DNA from: Vigna angularis
Taxonomy: Eukaryota > Streptophyta > Magnoliopsida > Fabales > Fabaceae
Direction: 5' to 3'
Assembly: GCF_016808095.1 (NCBI RefSeq)
Contig: NC_068976.1
Location: forward strand, 30,622,371 to 30,686,370
DNA: 64,000 nucleotides
Part shown: positions 45,926 through 57,039 of the stretch, in pieces
How positions within the stretch are numbered: position 1 is the stretch's first letter
How the letters are laid out: every line of letters begins with the position of its first letter
The notes under the pieces: model-generated
Told to the model about the DNA's origin: nothing
The model's input: the letters and a program-made list of their open reading frames with translations, nothing else
Database searches by the model: none
Program-made: the position numbers and the translations under genes

Positions 45926-46689
45926 TGTTAGGGGCAGGCGAGTTTACGAGAGAAGAAGATATAGGAGAGAGAGAGAGAGAAGGGGTCCATACGGTAGAGG
46001 ACAGTGGCCGAATGGTTGAAAGGGGGGAGCACAATGACCGAACGGGCGAAAGGGGGGAGCACGAGGGCCGAACGGCTGAAAGGGGGGAGCACGATGACCG
46101 AACGGTGGAAAGGGGGAAGCACGAGGGCCGAACGGTTGAAAGGGGGGAGCACAATGACCGAACGGGCGAAAGGGGGAAGCACGAGGGCCGAACGGCTGAA
46201 AGGGGGGAGCACGATGGCCGAACGGTAGGAGAAAGAGAAAAAGAGGGCTGAACGAGTGGGGCAACGACGAGCGTCCTAAGCGAGTGGAAGCAACAACAGT
46301 TAGGATGAGTGGGAAATTCATTAGAAATTAAGGACGTACCTCAGGATATTATAGAAGTAAATATAGTAAATAAGGATAGAAATATTCTTACCAGATAATT
46401 ATAATAAATAGGCATAATTACTATTATTCTTTACCTTTTCGGGAAGGAGTAATTAGTATTAATAAAGGAGGAACATAGGGTTTAGGAAGCAGTTTTTATT
46501 ACGGAGTTTTGTAAGAGAGGTTAGGCTCTCAGGTAACTGACGGAGACCCTGCTCCCAGTTATTGGTTGTTATTGTGATACCGATATTTCCATTTAATAAA
46601 GAGGTTTATTCAGTGAAATACCATTGTTTATTGCCTGTGGGAGTGTGAAAGGTTGTATTTGGGTAGTTTACGTACTCAGGTACGTAACA
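45926..46689 (+). repeat. 5' LTR of the chromovirus, with a 30-bp tandem array
   Basis: 764 bp, TG...CA. Between 46008 and 46228 about 7.5 copies of a 30-bp unit (CCGAACGGYTGAAAGGGGGG, AGCACRATGA) are arranged as a four-unit, 120-bp higher-order pattern. The unit length is a multiple of three, so several frames on both strands remain open through it. Confidence 0.9.
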
Positions 46690-46759
46690 ATTGGTCCAAC
46701 CTGTCGGATCATCAAGGGAGGAAACTGTCGGATCATAATAGAGACGAGTGAAAGACATC
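46690..46759 (+). other. Leader of the chromovirus; primer site not assigned
   Basis: The sequence after the LTR is ATTGGTCCAACCTGTCGG. It is not the usual initiator Met-tRNA site and I cannot name the tRNA. The gag ATG follows at 46760. Confidence 0.4.
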
Positions 46760-49700
46760 ATGGAGGGAAGAGTGAATGCTGTCGAAGGAAGATTGGAGGT
46801 CATAGAAATCTCCATGGGAGGACTGGAGGCAGCACTCTAGGAACTGGTGAAGGTGATGGGAGAGCGAGGTCGACGATATGAGGGAAATTCTGATGGAAGT
46901 CAGGGGTCTGTCAACGGGAGAAGGAATGAGGAGGATGAGAGAGATGAAAGCAGGCTAGATGGTGGACACCGAGAGGAGCAACCGTATTGGAGGAGAAGGG
47001 TAGACTTACCCATCTTTGAAGGAAGCGATCCGTTGAATTGGATCTATAGAGCGGACAAATTCTTTGAACTACAAGGAGTGTCGGAGAAAGAAAAGTTGCA
47101 CCTAGCCTATATCAGCATGGAGGGAATCGCGGGACACTAGTTTAGGTTTTGGAGGGAGAAGGCCAGGAACCGCTCGTGGACAGGATTAAAGGAGTCGTTG
47201 GTGATCCATTTCGGAGGAAGAAGCCGAGGAACCGTCTTCGAGAGACTGGCGACCTGTAAACAATCAGGGACCGTGGAAGAATACATCAAAGAATTTGAAG
47301 TATTGGCCGGCCAAGCAGAAAAAATACCTGATGCATAGCTGATGGGATATTTCATGGCAGGATTGTAGGAGGGGATCCGTAATCAACTCATATTGCTTGA
47401 TCTGAGGGAATTGATGGACGTAATGAGACTAGCAAAGGACGTGGAAGAGTTCCAAGGGGGCACAAAGGCTGGAGGTGGAATCATAAGCAAGAGCCAGACG
47501 TGGGGAAAATCGAGCGGTTCAGTAATGAGGACGAACCCCAGTCGGCATAATCAGAACCGAACAGGAATCGTAGAGAGGGGGCAGACAGGAGGAAAGGAAG
47601 GGATCCCGAGGAGAGAAGGAGAACGATCATTCTCAAACAACCAAGGAAGGAACGTGCGGGATCTACCGTACGCTAAATATGTCAAACGAAGGGAAGAAGG
47701 GAGGTGTTTCAGGTGTGAGGGACCGTTCGGTCCAGGCCATCGCTGTCCGGAAAGGAGTCTTCGGATGCTGATACTGGCAGAAGACGAGGAATCAAGCAGG
47801 GAAGAAGAAGCTGAGGCCGAACTCGACCAAATGGAGCTATCGACATTCTCGGCAGGGGGGCTCACCCAGCCCAGAACGATGAAATTGCATGGGCAGATAG
47901 GGACGAAACAGGTACTGATTTTGATTGACAGTGACGCCAGCCACAACTTCATTAGAAAAGAATTGGTAGAGGAACTGGCATTACCCGTAGTAGATACACC
48001 ACCCTATAGGGTGAGTTTGAAAGATAGGCAAAGAAAGGAGACGAGGGGGTGTTGTGAAGAAGTAATGATTCACATGGGAGAGGCGGTGATCACCGAACGG
48101 TTCCACTTGTTTGAACTAGGCGAAGTTGACGTGATACTGGGGGTAGAATGGCTGGCTAAGCTGGGAGAAGTAACATTAAATTGGGGCAAGCTAACCATGG
48201 TGTTCGATCAAGCAGGGAGGAACGTGACCATTAAAGGAGATCCTACTCTAACTCGGAGATTGGTGGAACTCGAAGCATTGTTCAAAATGAAAGAAGTAGA
48301 GGCCTGGTTGCTGGTGTGGGAGTTTAGGGAGACAGAAAAGGACGAGGGAAGAAAATCATACGATCAGGGAGAAGGACCGTTCGGTCCGGAGATGACAAAG
48401 AAGTAGAAGCATGACATGAATCAAATTTTGGATCAACACGCGAGCGTATTTCACGAGCCGAGCGGACTACCTCCAGATAAGGGCATGGTTCATCAAATTC
48501 CATTGAAAGAGGGTACGGATCCCGTGAATGTAAGGCCATACCGTTACCCCCATGTGATGAAGGGGGAGATTGAGAAACAGGTGGCTGAAATGCTAAAAAC
48601 GGGCGTCATAAGGTCGAGCAACAGTCCATATTCGAGTCTGGTAATATTAGTGAAGAAGAAGGATGGCAGTTGGAGATTTTGTGTGGATTATAGGGCCCTT
48701 AACCGAGCCACGATACCCGATAAATTCCCTATCCCACTAATAGAGGAATTGCTAGATGAACTGAGAGGGGCCAAATATTTTTCAAAGGTGGATTTGAAGT
48801 CAGGCTACCACCAGATCTGAATGGGAGAAGAAGACATAGAGAAAACGGCCTTTCGGACGCACCAGGGTCACTACGAATTCATGGTGATGCCGTTCGGCCT
48901 CACCAACGCATCAGCCACATTCCAGAGTGCAATGAACAACCTGATGCAGCCGTACCTACGAAAATTCGTACTGGTGTTCTTTTATGATATATTGATGTAT
49001 AGCCGATCCTTGGAGGAACACTTAGAGCATGTGGGGACGGTGCTAAGGGAACTCGTGACGAATAGGTGGGTGGCCAACAGAAAAAAATGTGAGTTCGGCA
49101 AAACTCAAATAGGCTATTTGGGTCATCGGATATCCGCGAGAGGTGTAGAAATGGACGAAGACAAAGTAAAGACCGTGATAGACTGGGAGAAACCTAAGAC
49201 GGTGAAGGCTTTGAGGGGATTTCTAGGTCTGACAGGATATTATAGGAGGTTTGTGAAGGATTATGAGAAGATTGCCAAACCTTTGACCGACCTTCTTAAA
49301 AAGGGGTAGTTTACATGGACGGAGCAAGTGGAGGAAGCTATGTTAAGGTTAAAGAAGGCCATCACTACTGCACCAGTGCTGGTTCTACCTGATTTTGACC
49401 AGCCTTTCCACATTGAATGTGATGCATCGGGAAGAGAGGTAGGAGCGGTACTCATGCAAGGAAAGAAACCCATAGCTTTCTTTAGTAAAGCGTTATCAGA
49501 GGGGTCATTGATTAAATCGATATATGAGAAGGAATTCATGGCGTTGGTTTTAGCCATACAACACTAGAGGCCCTACCTCTTGGGACAAAGGTTTGTGGTT
49601 CACACCGATCAAAGGAGCCTGAAGTACCTTTTGGAGCAGCACATAACCACTCAGAATCAGCAAAATTGGATTGCGAAGCTCCTGGGTTATGACTTTGAAA

Positions 49701-51346
49701 TTGTGTACAAATCAGGAGTCACCAACAAGGTAGCAAACACCCTATCACGGAAGGAAGAGGATGATCCACAAGAAGAAAAGGAATTGAGGGTTGTGGCCAG
49801 ACCGTACTAGCAAGACTTTAGGGAGATTTTGGAAGAAGTTGAGGCAGATGAAGAGTTAAAGAAGGTGATAGAAGATTTGAGAAAAGACCCCAACTCACAT
49901 CCCTCGTTCACTCTAGAACACGAGAGGTTACACTATAAGGGGAGGCTTGTGCTGTATGCCCGATCGGCCTGGGTGCCCAAGTTGATAGCAGAGTTTCATA
50001 CCACACAAACAGGAGGACACTCAGGGGTATATCGGACTTATTACAAGGTAGCGCAATCTCTTTATTGGGTAGGAATGAAGAAAGCCGTAACTGACTTTGT
50101 TGCAAGTTGCCTGGTATGTCAACAACATAAATATCTGTCATCCTCTCCGCAGGGGTTGTTGCAACCTTTACCCATACCCAACGCCATTTGGGAGGAGATA
50201 AGCATGGATTTTATCGTTAAGTTGCCCAAGTCCCGCGGGTATGATGTTGTGTTGGTAGTGGTGGACCGCCTCAGCAAATATGGACACTTCATACCATTAA
50301 AACATCCCTATTCTGCTCGAACCATAGCTGAAGTGTTTGCAAAGGAGATTGTCCGGTTGCATGGGGTGTCCATATCTATCGTGAGTGACAGGGATCCACT
50401 ATTCCTGAGTAATTTTTGGAAGGAGTTATTTAAATTACAAGGAACTCAACTGAAGATGAGCACCGCTTATCATCCTGAATCCGATGGACAGACTGAGGTC
50501 GTGAATAGGGTATTGGAGGGTTATCTGAGATGCTTATGCTTAGAACAACCAAAGGGATGGAGCATAATACTACCCTGGGCGGAATATTGGTATAATACCA
50601 GCTATCAAGAGTCGGCGAGATGCATCCCATTTGAAACAGTATATGGGAGGTCTCCTCCTTCACTGCACAGGTTCGTTCCGGGGGAAACCTTAGTGGAAGT
50701 CGTCGGCTAGGAGTTACAGACGAGGGATGAGGCACTCAACCAGCTAAAATTCCATCTAGCAAGGGCTCAAAAACTAATGATGAGGCAGGCCGACAAGGCA
50801 AGAAGACCATCCAATGTGGAGGTGGGAGATTGGGTGTATTTAAAGATCAGACCCCATCGACAAACGTCGATGTCGTCCACACTACATTCTAAACTAGCCG
50901 CTCGGTATTTTGGACCTTTCCCGATCATACAACAAATAGGAGAAGTGGCATTTAAGTTGCAACTACCCGAAGCCGCGCGGATACACCCAGTGTTCCATGT
51001 GTCGTAATTAAAGAAGGTCGTGGGGGAGAACAGTGTGGAGAAAGAGTTACCCATATACTTAGAGATGGAGGGACTGTCTTCCTGGCCGATCAGAGTTTTG
51101 GATAAAAGGCAGATGCAACAAGGAGAGGACGAACGACAGGAAGTGTTGATCGAATGGCAAGAGAAAGGACCGGACGGGGCCACATGGGAAGATGCCATAA
51201 CCATCCGAGATCAATATCTAAACTTCAACCTTGAGGACAAGGTTGATCTTCAGGAGGTGGGTAATGTTAGGGGTTGGCGAGTTAACGAGAGAAGAAGGTA
51301 TAGGAGAATGAGAGAAGGGGTCCGTACGGTAGAGGATAGTGGCTGA
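46760..51346 (+). pseudogene. Chromovirus gag-pol, single frame with 11 in-frame stops
   Basis: From ATG 46760 one frame of 1,528 codons runs to 51346 without a frameshift, but with stops at 46838, 47138, 47336, 47366, 48404, 48818, 49307, 49565, 49808, 50708 and 51005. Gag: DLPIFEGSDPLNWI, zinc knuckle CFRCEGPFGPGHRC (47707). Protease about 47923: IDSDASHNF, where DSG is expected, so the active-site Gly is Asp. Reverse transcriptase 48416-49100: [29 protein letters not shown], and FFYDIL where FFDDIL is expected, so a catalytic Asp is lost. RNase H 49400-49770: IECDASG, HTDQRSLKYLL. Integrase 49990-50700: HHCC region, MDFI, VSDRDPLF, SDGQTEVVNR. Chromodomain near 51120-51230: VLIEWQEKGPDGATWE. 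Dead element. Confidence 0.92.
51251..51264 (+). other. Polypurine tract of the chromovirus
   Basis: CAGGAGGTGGGTAA immediately before TGTTAGGGG of the 3' LTR. Purine-rich with one T, as expected of the plus-strand primer. Confidence 0.55.
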
Positions 51347-51807
51347 ACGGTTGAAAGGGGGGAGCACAATGACCGAACGGGCGAAAGGTGGGAGCACGAG
51401 GGCCGAACGGCTGAAAGGGGGGAGCACGATGACCGAACGGTGAAAAGGGGAAAGCATGAGGGGCGAACGGTTGAAAGGGGGGAGCACAATGACCGAACGG
51501 GCGAAGCACAAGGGCCGAACGGCTGAAAGGGGGGAGCACGATGGCCGAACGGTAGGAGGAAGAGAAAAAGAGGGTTGAACGAGTGGGGCAACGACGAGCG
51601 TCCTAAGCGAGTGGAAGCAACGACGAGCGTCCTAACTGACAACAGTTAGGATAGGCGGGAAATTCATTATAAATTAAGGACGTACCTCATGATATTATAG
51701 AAGAGAATATAGTAAATAAGGATAGAAATATTCTTACTAGATAATTATAATAAATAGGCATAATTACTATTATTCTTTACCTTTTCGGGAAGGAGTAATT
51801 AGTATTA
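51265..51807 (+). repeat. 3' LTR of the chromovirus, left part
   Basis: Matches 45926 onward, with the 30-bp array at 51340-51560 partly deleted (one unit shortened to GGGCGAAGCACAAGGGC) and an extra GCAACGACGAGCGTCCTAA duplicate near 51620. Broken by the MULE after the nonamer TTAGTATTA (51799-51807). Confidence 0.9.
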
Positions 51808-52055
51808 GGCTTAATACCTCTTTTTGTCCCTCTTTATAAGGGAAATGTTCAAGTTCGTCCTACCTTTTTTAAAAAGTTCAATGTGGTCCCAAGTTGTGAA
51901 AAAAGTGTCCAATTTAATCCTTTTTTGTCACGGCGTTAAATATTTAACGATCCAGCTGACAGCGTGGACTGATCTGTGCAACGTGGCTATTTACCTTCGT
52001 CATGTGGCAGTGACAGTGTTGTTAATTAAATTTGACGTGGCGGCAGTGATTTTCA
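51808..52055 (+). repeat. Left TIR of the MULE
   Basis: Matches the complement of 56567-56810 from the first base, with differences such as GTGGTCCC/ATGGTCCC and a few substitutions past position 150. It could hold the promoter of the GRF gene 75 bp further on. Confidence 0.9.
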
Positions 52056-52130
52056 TTAAGTAAAGGCATAGGGTTTGGTTTCCTCCGAATTGGTCTTTGA
52101 GGATTGGGAAGTGTTTGAGGAGACATAGGA

Positions 52131-52621
52131 ATGGGTTCCCAAGGGTGTTCTTCGTTTTCGAAAAGTTGGCTCAAAGGATCTTCCCGTTCGTCCCATGGTG
52201 GTGCTTGTATGGGAGGTGGGTTAATCCCTACTTGTTACTGTGGTGATACTGCAGTAATCAAAGTGGCCAGAACTACGAAGAATGCTGGGAGAAATTTTTG
52301 GGGTTGTCCTCATTACAAGGTTTGAAGTATACCATTCTCAGTTAATGATTTCTTGAGTTGATTTGATGCATTTGTTCATAGATTCCCTAACATGGTGAAT
52401 AACAGGGTGGATCTTCAATTGGGAGCTGCTGTAACTTTTTCAAGTGGTGTTGTGAAGACAACGTGGATGAAAAAGATTGCACAATTCTGAAGAGAATAAG
52501 TGAGTTGGAAAATGCAGTGAAGGATTTGCAGAAAATGCAGAAAAGGATGGAGTTGTTAGTTGTAGCTTTGTGTGTGTGTATTGTGGTTGAGTTTGTCATT
52601 TTCAAGTTGTGTTTAGGTTGA
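52131..52621 (+). CDS. GRF-type zinc-finger protein with C-terminal membrane helix, two exons, inside the MULE
   Basis: Exon 1 is 52131-52319 (63 codons) and exon 2 is 52406-52621 (to TGA), joined in phase 0 by AAG|GTTTG and AACAG|GGTGG. The product of about 134 residues has a Ser-rich start, then a GRF zinc finger: CYCG (about 35), TTKNAGRNFWGCPHY, CCNFFKWCCED across the splice. Next come a short coiled coil (LKRISELENAVKDLQKMQKR) and a hydrophobic helix LLVVALCVCIVVEFVIF near the end. The frame has no stop or shift, unlike the genes around it. GRF fingers bind single-stranded or structured nucleic acid in several nucleases and topoisomerases; plant small GRF proteins with a tail helix are uncharacterised. 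It may be a passenger or a helper of the MULE. Confidence 0.78.
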
Positions 52622-53225
52622 TTTAGTTAGATCGTGAATTTGGGTGTTTGTTATAAGTTGGCTTAATACTGTTATGTATTTGGATGCTTGAAAAAAGTAC
52701 GTTGACAATGCGAAGGTGTTTTGGTTGGTGTAACATTACTTATGCAATGCAATGTACAAAATGTTGGAATCAGTCTCCCATTTGGTTTAAAAATAGAATA
52801 GATGAAGTTAAATTCAGTGGAGATTATTCGAATTAGTCCCCCATTTGGTTTAAAAATATAGAAATAGATCAACCCAATAATGCATATGATGATGACTAAT
52901 GGCACATATTACAAATCTAAGTACAAGCTTTGACCAAAACATGATGAAACCACTTTGATTCATTAAATAAAGGCAGTACATGTTTGTCACCAAAGTACAT
53001 GATAGTGAATACATATAACCTCCAATTCATCTAAAGAGACAATACATGTCTATGACCAAAATAAAGATAGTATAGTACATAATAAACCAATTCATCTATC
53101 TATCTATCTTTTCTTCTAACTCTGAATTTTGTTGGACGGGATGATTGGGAACTTGGAGGTGGCTGTGATGGTTGTGTTGTTTCTGGTGACTGGGTTGTTT
53201 GTGTTGGCTGGGTTGCTTCTGGTGG
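52622..53225. other. Intergenic region between the convergent MULE genes
   Basis: AT-rich. The phrase TC(C/T)CCCATTTGGTTTAAAAATA occurs at about 52775 and 52838, a 63-bp direct repeat. No ORF is supported. The 3' ends of both genes presumably terminate here. Confidence 0.5.
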
Positions 53226-56200
53226 TTAGGTTGCTTCTGCTGGTTGGGGCTGTAAAGGGCAGTTATTCCTGTTGTGCTTTGTCTGACGGCAAATGGTACA
53301 CTTTTTCCTATGCCCTCCAACACGCATTTGAGTGTTGTCCTTAGTTAACTCCCATGCCTCCAACTTCCGTTTTTTCTTTGGCCTCCCAGGCAACTTCCTT
53401 ATCAGTGGTGGTAGTACATCATTGAAATTTGTGGTTTTCCACAGTTGGGGACCATTGAGTGGAAAAATTATGGACGCATACACCTCTTCATATGTGGATC
53501 TTCTGAAGCAAGTGGGTATAAAATTGTCTGGATCAACATTACAGTAGTTCATTGCTGCAATTGCATGACAGCATGGGATGCCACTGATCATCCACTTTCT
53601 GCAGCTACACTCTTTAGTGTCCAGATCCACTGTGAACTTGTTCCCAACGGATGAACTGTGCCTAACCTCAAAGATCTTTCGTGCAGCCCAGTTGAAAGCA
53701 ATGAAGCACATCAATAATGAACGTAAATAACAAAATGTATATAAACTGTGGTCATAACATTACCTTGGCAGCCAAAATCTTGACAAATTACATTCTTTCT
53801 GAAGCTTGTTCTTTATCTTTGGGCATATTGTGAAGTCCATAGATGTCACCTTGCTTCTATTGGTGGCCCACCTTTTCATGAGATACACTCTGATATCCTC
53901 CATCATTATGATAATTGGTTTTCCTCTTGCATGAATGAGAACATTGTTGAAAGCTTTAGTGATGTTGTTATCAAGGGTATCACACATTGGTTGACCTGTG
54001 AAGCGAGACCTTGACCAAAACCTGTTGCACAAAAGAATTCTCAAATGGGTTACAATGCATTTGTGACACTAAAGTGTATATAATGGCTAGTGGGTTACCT
54101 AGGGGGAATGGCTATGAGGTATTTATATGCTTCAACATTGACTTCTTTAATTTTCAGCATTTCTCTCTCCCAAGCCTGGGGATATGTGGTGGTTGCAGCA
54201 CTCCACATCAGATTTTTTAATACTTGTCCACCAAACCTTTTCCTAAAGTTTGCATAAAGGTGCCTTAAACAGTATCTTTGTTCTGCCCGAGGCAGAAGCT
54301 CCTGGATAGCTAAGACTAACCCCTGCACAATTAAATTTAGTAATAAAACCATATCATATACAAAAGCATTAACTGAAAATGAAAATACGGTACACATTAT
54401 ACCTTCTGCTGGTCTGACATCCATGTGCACCCTCCACATACATCAGTGCCCCCGAGGTCTTCAATTAACAATTACAAAAACCATGTCCAGTTGTCTTTCT
54501 TCTCCACTTCTACTACTGCATAGGCAAGGGGTAGCATTTGATCGTTTGGGTCCCTACCAACAGCAGTCAGCAACTCCCCCTTGTAAACACCTTTCAAAAA
54601 ACATCCATCTAAACATATAATGGGCATACAGCTTATGAAACTATCTTTACAAGCTTTGAGACAAACATACATTCTTTGAAAGATTGGGTCACCATTATGA
54701 GAGTCAACTTTAATCTGCACTGTTGACCCTGGATTACACCTCAACAGCTCATGTCCATAGTCGTACACCCTTTTATATTGTTCTTTGAAATCTCCTTCAA
54801 CCTGTCTTGTGGCAATTAACTTTGCCCTTCTTGCCTTGGATATTGAAACATTTGTATTCCATTTTCTTAATGCTTTAGTACGAATATCATTGACCTTTAA
54901 ACTAGGATTCTCAACTAAAGATCTATCTATTTCCTGACTTAACCACTTAGCATTCATCAGTTTAATATTAAGTTGCCTACTACAACTATGAGTATCAATT
55001 ATCTTCCTCAATTGCCAAATTTTTCGTGATGACAAATAACCACAATAAACTAGCCATGGGCACTTACCTTGGCCACCCATGCATGTCACCCTCACCCTAC
55101 GGTTATCATTTTTGATAAATTTTAGATCCCTCCCAGCATGAACAACATACCTTCTAATAGCATCCTTAAACTCTTCCCTGTTAGTAAAAACAGTGCGCAC
55201 TTCCCACTTGTAATCTGCCATGGACTTCTGTTTTGCATAATTTGAGAAAGGACCTACATATATTGTATCATCATTGTCATCCTCCTCACTTGCACTATTT
55301 TCAGGAGTTAAAAGCTTATCAGACTCCCAATCATCATCTGACAAACCCCTACATTATTGGGTTTCTTTTTCACTGTCTTCATCCACATATTCATCACCAC
55401 TCAGATCATCCATTCCTGCTTCATCATCACTGTTCACTTCCACTTCCACTTCCACTTCTTCTTCACTATCAACCTCCCCTCCATCCTGAATGTCCACGTG
55501 AAGTACTTGTTCACTTTCGACCTCAATTTCAGCCTCATTATCCACTTCCAATGCTTCTTCACTTACATCCTCAACTTCATCCTCATTCTCAACCTCCACT
55601 GCAACCTCATCATCTTCTGCATCCTCATGCTCAACATCCTCGTTATCCACTGAATCCTCCTTCTCAACCTCCAATGCATCGTCATGCTCAACATCCAACC
55701 AATCCTCATTGTCAACATCTAGTAAATCCTCCTTCTGAACCTCCAATGCATCGTCATTGTCAACATCCCGTACATCCTCATTGTCAACATCCACTGCATA
55801 GTCATTCTGAACCTCCACTGCACCCTCCACTACGTCTGTAATTCCTTCTTCACCACCCTCAACATGTGCTTCTCCTCCTACGCCACTACTCTCACCACTC
55901 TCTACATGACCTTCACATACCAAAAGAATCTCATTCTCATCATTTTCTAAGATAGTTGCTTCGTCCACCCCATGCACAACATACAGGTTCACTTTCCCCA
56001 AATACTTAGCCACATTCACCATGTTCATAGCTCCTTTATCATCATCAACCTTATGTAGAACATCTTGGACACTATAATATAATTCTTCTACTTGCATGTA
56101 ACCCATATGGTTAAGTGAACCTAATACTCCAAAATAACACCATTTATCGGGGTCTACGTCCCAATTAACTATCTCCCCGCCTATATAATTAAAGGGGACT

Positions 56201-56232
56201 TCTTTGATCAAGGTCCCACCATGGTGGACCAC
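53226..56232 (-). pseudogene. MURA-type MULE transposase (PB1-like, MULE DDE, SWIM), nearly intact, two stops
   Basis: Minus strand, four exons. Exon 1, 56232 to about 54411, starts MVHHGG and opens with a PB1-like domain (VNWDVDPDKWCYFG, LYVVHG), then about 150 residues of acidic DNED/EVE repeats. It continues past a TAA at 55354 into the MuDR N-terminal domain (FTNREEFKDAIRRYVVHAGR, CPWLVYCGYL) and the start of the DDE core (ICLDGCFLKGVYKGELLTAV), with a second TAA at 54472. Exon 2, about 54327-54095 (LPRAEQRYCLRHLYANFRKR). Exon 3, about 54022-53760 (LDNNITKAFNNVL). Exon 4, 53714-53226: SWIM finger CSCRKWMISGIPCCHAI and a final CCHC-like CTICRQTKHNRNNC. Both stops fit CAA to TAA. Apart from them the frame is continuous. 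Confidence 0.88.
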
Positions 56233-56566
56233 TACCCGAACCCTGCAAATGCAAACGGGGGACCACTAATTTCAGTTAAAGTAAGACCTATGGGACCACT
56301 ATCATGCATCAAAAGAAGACAACTTTTCACACAAAACAATTTCACCCATAGTTAAACCCCCTGAAACGCGACAACAATGAAAACAAATCGAAAAACCTCA
56401 AACACTTCAAATTATCAAATGTAAACTCTAACCTGATTTGCGGAATTGGATTTGCTCTGTAGATTTCACCTTCAAGATCACCCAATTTGGATTTCCAGTT
56501 CCTCCAAGATGCTTATCCCCAAATTGCGATTTCGAATACCCAAACCCTAACTCAGAATTTTTTAAT
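56233..56566 (-). other. 5' noncoding region of the MULE transposase gene
   Basis: Between the right TIR and the transposase ATG. A likely 3' splice site TTTGCATTTGCAG (about 56246-56258 on the minus strand) suggests an intron in the 5' untranslated region. Confidence 0.45.
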
Positions 56567-56810
56567 CACTGCCACTGCCACGTCAAATTTAATTAACAAC
56601 ACTGTGACTGCCACGTTACGAAGGTAAACAGTCACGTTGCACAGATCAGTCCACGATGTCAGCTGGATCGTTAAATATTTAACGCCGTGACCAAAAAGGA
56701 TTAAATTGGACACTTTTTTCACAACTTGGGACCATATTGAACTTTTTAAAAAAGGTAGGACGAACTTGAACATTTCCCTTATAAAGAGGGACAAAAAGAG
56801 GTATTAAGCC
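56567..56810 (-). repeat. Right TIR of the MULE
   Basis: Inverted partner of 51808-52055. It lies upstream of the transposase gene. Confidence 0.9.
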
Positions 56811-57039
56811 TTAGTATTAATAAAGGAGGAACCTAGGGTTTAGGAAGCAGTTTTTATTACGGAGTTTTGTAAGAAAGGTTAGGCTCTCAAGTAACTGACG
56901 GAGACCCTGCTCCCAGTTATTGGTTGTTATTGTGATACCGATATTTCCATTTAATAAAGAGATTTATTCAGTCAAATACCATTGTTTATTGCCTGTGGGA
57001 GTGTGAAAGGTTGTATTTAGCTAATTTAAGTACGTAACA
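56811..57039 (+). repeat. 3' LTR of the chromovirus, right part
   Basis: Resumes with the duplicated nonamer TTAGTATTA (56811-56819) and continues as 46450-46689 (ATAAAGGAGGAACNTAGGGTTT ... CGTAACA), apart from a short deletion around GTAGTTTACGTACTCAG. Confidence 0.9.

Larger units (their letters stand above)
51808..56810 (-). mobile_element. Mutator-like element (MULE) with 9-bp TSD and long TIRs
   Basis: 5,003 bp flanked by TTAGTATTA (51799-51807, 56811-56819). Terminal inverted repeats of about 245 bp (51808-52055 and 56567-56810) begin GGCTTAATACCTCTTTTTG and differ at only about a dozen positions. The minus strand carries a MURA-type transposase. The plus strand carries a small GRF zinc-finger gene, converging on it. 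The nine-base duplication and TIR length are typical of MULEs. Nested in the chromovirus LTR. Confidence 0.93.
45926..57039 (+). mobile_element. Ty3/gypsy chromovirus, 11.1 kb with nested MULE, TSD AAAAG
   Basis: Starts TGTTAGGGG and ends ACGTAACA, flanked by AAAAG at 45921-45925 and 57040-57044. The left LTR is 764 bp. The right LTR begins at 51265 and, once the MULE with its 9-bp duplication is removed, is 763 bp. Gag, protease, reverse transcriptase, RNase H, integrase and a C-terminal chromodomain are in one frame. Without the MULE the element is 6.1 kb. The LTRs differ at a number of positions, so it is older than the Copia element. Clade within chromoviruses not decided. Confidence 0.92.

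Noticed and set aside
45926..46228. CRISPR-like look of regularly repeated 30-bp units
   Set aside because: Units are contiguous with no unique spacers and lie inside a plant LTR.
45861..46321. Five overlapping ORFs on both strands (Arg/Glu/Gly-rich or Pro/Ser-rich), and similar ones at 51218-51642
   Set aside because: They arise from the 30-bp LTR array, whose unit length is a multiple of three, so all frames stay open.
47551..47952. Minus ORF of 133 codons
   Set aside because: Antisense shadow of the chromovirus gag-protease frame.
55233..55841. Plus-strand ORF of 202 codons rich in His, Pro and Leu
   Set aside because: Shadow of the acidic repeat region of the MULE transposase on the other strand.
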